Assembly: GCA_903944295.1 (NCBI GenBank)
Contig: CAJARA010000040.1
Span: 1 to 6,149 of the forward strand
Direction of reading: 5' to 3'
DNA length: 6,149 nucleotides
Source: an uncultured Chloroflexota bacterium
GTDB taxonomy: Bacteria; Chloroflexota; Limnocylindria; Limnocylindrales; Limnocylindraceae
Shown: piece by piece, positions 4,480-6,149 of the stretch
Numbering within the stretch: position 1 is the first letter of the stretch
Layout of the letters: each line of letters begins with the position of its first letter
The notes under the pieces: model-generated
Seen by the model: the letters and a program-made list of their open reading frames with translations, nothing else
Databases searched by the model: none
Told to the model about the DNA's origin: nothing
Made by a program: the position numbers and the translations under genes

Positions 4480-5355
4480 ATGAGCAACGTCACGTTTCTT
4501 GGTCTCGGCACGATGGGCGCGCCGATGGCTGGACACCTTGCGCGCGCAGGGCACACGGTACGCGGATGGAATCGCACGCCAGGTCGCCCATCTATTGAAG
4601 GAGTGCTTCAGGTTGCATCGCTGAAGGAAGCACTCAGCGGCGCAGATGCCGTGGTGCTGAGCGTCTCAGACACTCCTGATGTGGAGGAGCTGCTCCTCGG
4701 CGTGGATGGCGCAATCAGCACCCTCGCCGCCGGAGCAGTGGTCATTGATACGAGCACCATCGCCCCCTCCGCGACGCGCCGCATGGGCGAGCAACTCGCG
4801 ACCAAGGGAATCCTGATGGTGGACGCCCCCGTGAGTGGTGGCAGTGAGGGCGCGGTGAACGGCACGCTCACCGTCTTTCTTGGTGGATCAGCAGAGGCCG
4901 TTGCCGCAGCGCAGCCGTTCCTCGCCGCATTCGCCAAGACGATTACGCACTTGGGACCGCTCGGCGCCGGCCAGGTGGGGAAGGCGGTGAATCAGCTCGT
5001 CATCTCTGGGAGCTACCTCTCGCTCGCCGAAGGGATCTTGGTGGGGCAGAAGGCGGGGCTTGATCCAGCAACGCTCGCGGGCGCACTTACTGGCGGCGCC
5101 GCAAAGTCGTGGGTCCTGGAGAATCGCTGGCAGCGCATGGCAGACGATCGCTACCCACTCGGCTTCAAGGTTGCGCTGCACCGCAAGGATCTCGGCATCG
5201 CCATTGACCTTGCAAAGGAGCTCGGCGTCCCCGTCCCCGCCGCCACGCTGGTGGCGCAACTTGAAGATGCGCTGATCGCCGCCGGCAAGGGGGGCGAAGA
5301 CCTCTCCGCACTCGCCAACCAGCTCCGCCGCATGGCGGACACGATTGATGCCTGA
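4480..5355 (+). CDS. NAD(P)-dependent beta-hydroxyacid dehydrogenase (3-hydroxyisobutyrate dehydrogenase family)
   Basis: The 291-residue length is normal for the family. The Rossmann motif GLGTMG (8-13) and NRT at 31-33 after beta-2 favour NADP(H) over NAD(H). DAPVSGG (115-121) is the substrate-binding signature, GQVGKAVNQ (164-172) gives catalytic K168 and N171, and FKVALHRKDL (229-238) has the conserved KD pair. Members oxidise 3-hydroxyisobutyrate or reduce tartronate, succinic or glyoxylic semialdehyde-type substrates; the exact one cannot be read, and NADPH-type members often act as aldehyde-acid reductases. An upstream in-frame ATG at 4411 is rejected because it lies in tRNA-Arg. The ATG at 4480 has a -10 hexamer just upstream and no ribosome binding site, so it is probably leaderless. 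Its last 8 bases overlap the next gene, implying coupling. The enzyme is cytosolic. Confidence 0.9.
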   Translation: MSNVTFLGLGTMGAPMAGHLARAGHTVRGWNRTPGRPSIEGVLQVASLKEALSGADAVVLSVSDTPDVEELLLGVDGAISTLAAGAVVIDTSTIAPSATRRMGEQLATKGILMVDAPVSGGSEGAVNGTLTVFLGGSAEAVAAAQPFLAAFAKTITHLGPLGAGQVGKAVNQLVISGSYLSLAEGILVGQKAGLDPATLAGALTGGAAKSWVLENRWQRMADDRYPLGFKVALHRKDLGIAIDLAKELGVPVPAATLVAQLEDALIAAGKGGEDLSALANQLRRMADTIDA

Positions 5356-5752
5356 GCAAACTGCTACAGACCCGCGCGCCGCAATCCTGACGGCGCAGTA
5401 CGTCGCCCTCACCACCTACCGCCTTGATGGTCGCGCCGTCGTGACGCCTGTCTGGGCGGCGGAGCGAGAGGGCCGCCTGCTGATCTTCAGTAATCCTGCC
5501 GCAGGGAAGATGAAGCGCCTCCGTAACTCTCCGCGCGCAAGCGTTGCACCGTGCACTTGGAACGGCACGCTGACTGGCGCGCCGCTGACAGCGACGGCGC
5601 GCATCCTGGCCACGGATGAACTCGGCGGGATGTGGGGCGCACTCGTCAAGAAGTACGGACTCCCCGCGGTCGCCTTTCGCCTCTACGATCGCGTCCGCGG
5701 CCTCCTGCGCATGCGGGTGAGCGCCGGCATTGAGGTGAGCCTCACCCCTTAA
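5348..5752 (+). CDS. PPOX-class probable F420-dependent enzyme, Rv2061-like
   Basis: The 134-residue protein matches the split-barrel PPOX/pyridoxamine-oxidase-like family. YVALTTYRLDGRAVVTPVW (18-36), GRLLIFSNPAAGKMKRLRNSPRASVAPC (42-69, with the GK-x-KR-x-R cofactor-phosphate region) and KKYG (101-104) fit the Rv2061 subgroup, about 130 residues long and thought to bind F420. Typical reactions are reductions with F420H2, often unassigned. The ATG at 5348 overlaps the dehydrogenase stop by 8 bases; a TTG three bases earlier (5345) is also possible, and only a weak GGCGGA-like site lies upstream, so translation is probably coupled. The pairing with an NADP-type dehydrogenase suggests both serve one redox step or share only expression. 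FMN rather than F420 is possible. It ends 18 nt before tRNA-Ser(CGA). Confidence 0.85.
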   Translation: MPEQTATDPRAAILTAQYVALTTYRLDGRAVVTPVWAAEREGRLLIFSNPAAGKMKRLRNSPRASVAPCTWNGTLTGAPLTATARILATDELGGMWGALVKKYGLPAVAFRLYDRVRGLLRMRVSAGIEVSLTP

Positions 5753-5757
5753 TGGGC

Positions 5758-5763
5758 TATCCT
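5758..5763 (+). promoter_or_regulatory. -10-like hexamer just before tRNA-Ser(CGA)
   Basis: TATCCT ends only 7 nt before the mature 5' end at 5771, so a transcript from it would start at or next to the mature tRNA end. A TTGAGG at 5730-5735 is too far (22 bp) for a standard -35. Read-through from the preceding gene is an alternative. Confidence 0.4.
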
Positions 5764-5770
5764 CCGCCGT

Positions 5771-5857
5771 GGAAAGGTGGCCGAGTGGTTGAAGGCACCG
5801 CTCTCGAAAAGCGGCAGGTTAATAGCCTCGTGGGTTCGAATCCCACCCTTTCCGCCA
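5771..5857 (+). tRNA. tRNA-Ser (anticodon CGA)
   Basis: The acceptor GGAAAGG (5771-5777) pairs with CCTTTCC (5847-5853), then G5854 and CCA (5855-5857). The anticodon stem CCGCT/AGCGG (5798-5802/5810-5814) encloses CTCGAAA, with CGA at 5805-5807, which reads TCG. The variable arm (5815-5829) is class II and the T-arm is GTGGG-TTCGAAT-CCCAC (5830-5846). It is 87 nt. Confidence 0.97.
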
Positions 5858-5876
5858 GCACCTGACGCGCACACAC

Positions 5877-5966
5877 GGAGAGGTCGCCTAGTGGTCTATG
5901 GCGCCGCATTGGAAATGCGGTTTGGGGGCAACCCCATCGAGGGTTCGAATCCCTCTCTCTCCGCCA
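5877..5966 (+). tRNA. tRNA-Ser (anticodon GGA)
   Basis: The acceptor GGAGAGG (5877-5883) pairs with TCTCTCC (5956-5962), with one G-T wobble at the base, then G5963 and CCA (5964-5966). The anticodon stem CCGCA/TGCGG (5904-5908/5916-5920) encloses TTGGAAA, with GGA at 5911-5913, which reads TCC and TCT. The variable arm TGGGG-GCAA-CCCCA (5923-5936) is a strong class II stem. It starts 19 nt after tRNA-Ser(CGA) and is probably co-transcribed. Its acceptor and T-arm nearly equal those of tRNA-Ser(GCT). Confidence 0.97.
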
Positions 5967-5993
5967 CCATCTTCCCCTATGGACGCTCGCGAG

Positions 5994-6005
5994 TAGAGTG
6001 GCGGT
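5994..6005 (+). promoter_or_regulatory. -10-like hexamer before the DoxX-like gene
   Basis: TAGAGT (5994-5999) fits TANNNT. It is followed by 6 nt and an ATG at 6006, as at the two other apparently leaderless starts. The ATG at 6006 opens only an 8-codon frame, so the promoter may serve the DoxX-like gene that begins inside it. Confidence 0.4.
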
Positions 6006-6032
6006 ATGAGTTGTGTGGAACCCGATGCGTAG
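6006..6032 (+). CDS. possible 8-codon leader mini-ORF
   Basis: The ATG at 6006 lies 6 nt after TAGAGT and encodes MSCVEPDA, stopping at TAG 6030-6032. It overlaps the ATG at 6025 of the DoxX-like frame by 8 bases. A ribosome ending here could re-start at 6025 or downstream. No known leader-peptide signature is seen. It may simply be the 5' leader of the DoxX-like gene. Confidence 0.25.
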   Translation: MSCVEPDA

Positions 6033-6149
6033 CGTGGTGCTCTGGGGGAGGGGCGTGAGCCAAGTTGCGCTCGGCGCGTTTCTTCTTTCAGCAGGCGCGA
6101 GTCATTTGACGGTGAGTCGCCTGGAGTTCCAGGCGCAGGTGCCTACTTG
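6025..6149 (+). CDS. DoxX-family membrane protein, N-terminal part (runs off the window)
   Basis: The 41 visible residues have a basic/hydrophobic start, then a helix in VALGAFLLSAGASHLTVSRLEFQAQVP, spanning residues 14-40. The LG...AG.SH pattern followed by a FQAQVP-like segment is typical of DoxX-family proteins, small four-helix membrane proteins. The role is not read here. The ATG at 6025 gives about 14 residues before the helix. Alternatives are GTG at 6013, 6034 and 6037, or GTG 6055 just after a very purine-rich GGGGGAGGGG (6044-6053), which would give a short N-terminus. The gene is cut by the window end, so helix count and length are unknown. Confidence 0.65.
   Translation, partial: MRSVVLWGRGVSQVALGAFLLSAGASHLTVSRLEFQAQVPT

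Noticed and set aside
4215..4598. 127-codon + strand frame containing RSSVDRALGCGPKGRGFESR
   Set aside because: It is a spurious translation through the two tRNA genes and the start of the dehydrogenase gene in another frame.
4244..5966. Integrated element using tRNA genes as attachment sites
   Set aside because: No integrase, no gene of mobile origin and no convincing direct repeat other than tRNA gene similarity itself.
5777..6058. 93-codon + strand frame starting MAEWLKAPLSKSG
   Set aside because: It is the familiar false protein read from tRNA-Ser(CGA) and runs through a second tRNA; the tRNA structures are complete.

Overview
The window looks like ordinary chromosome from a GC-rich bacterium, most likely of the Actinomycetota/Chloroflexota type. 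The signs are: a predicted F420-type flavin/deazaflavin enzyme, several starts placed just behind a -10 hexamer with no ribosome binding site (leaderless transcription), CopC-CopD and YcnI copper genes, and tRNA genes that encode their CCA ends. I cannot fix the phylum from this sequence alone. I see no mobile element, CRISPR array, rRNA or phage gene. No stretch longer than 300 bases lacks a gene. All supported genes are on the + strand.

Region 1 (1-594) is a self-contained unit. A sigma-70-like promoter carries a perfect DnaA box in its spacer, followed by a structured leader and a strong ribosome binding site. The gene encodes a 131-residue, histone H1-like, Lys/Arg-rich protein built from six 18-residue repeats, and a textbook intrinsic terminator closes the unit.

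Region 2 (600-4178) is a probable four-gene operon. It starts with a HAD-IB phosphatase-like gene whose ATG sits 6 nt after a -10-like hexamer, followed by a four-helix membrane protein (ATGA overlap), a secreted/anchored YcnI (DUF1775) copper protein and a CopC-CopD fusion. The last two act outside and in the membrane on copper and are the clearest functional theme. The roles of the first two in copper handling are inferred only from position.

Region 3 (4225-5966) has four tRNA genes around two metabolic genes: tRNA-Ser(GCT), tRNA-Arg with the unusual anticodon GCG, a 3-hydroxyisobutyrate dehydrogenase-family enzyme, an overlapping PPOX-class probable F420-dependent enzyme, tRNA-Ser(CGA) and tRNA-Ser(GGA). 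Region 4 (5994-6149) begins a DoxX-family membrane protein that runs off the window, preceded by a possible 8-codon overlapping mini-ORF.

The most interesting points are the DnaA box placed to control a nucleoid-protein promoter, the repeated 'hexamer + 6 nt + ATG' start geometry, and the tRNA-Arg with G34 in place of the usual A34/inosine.
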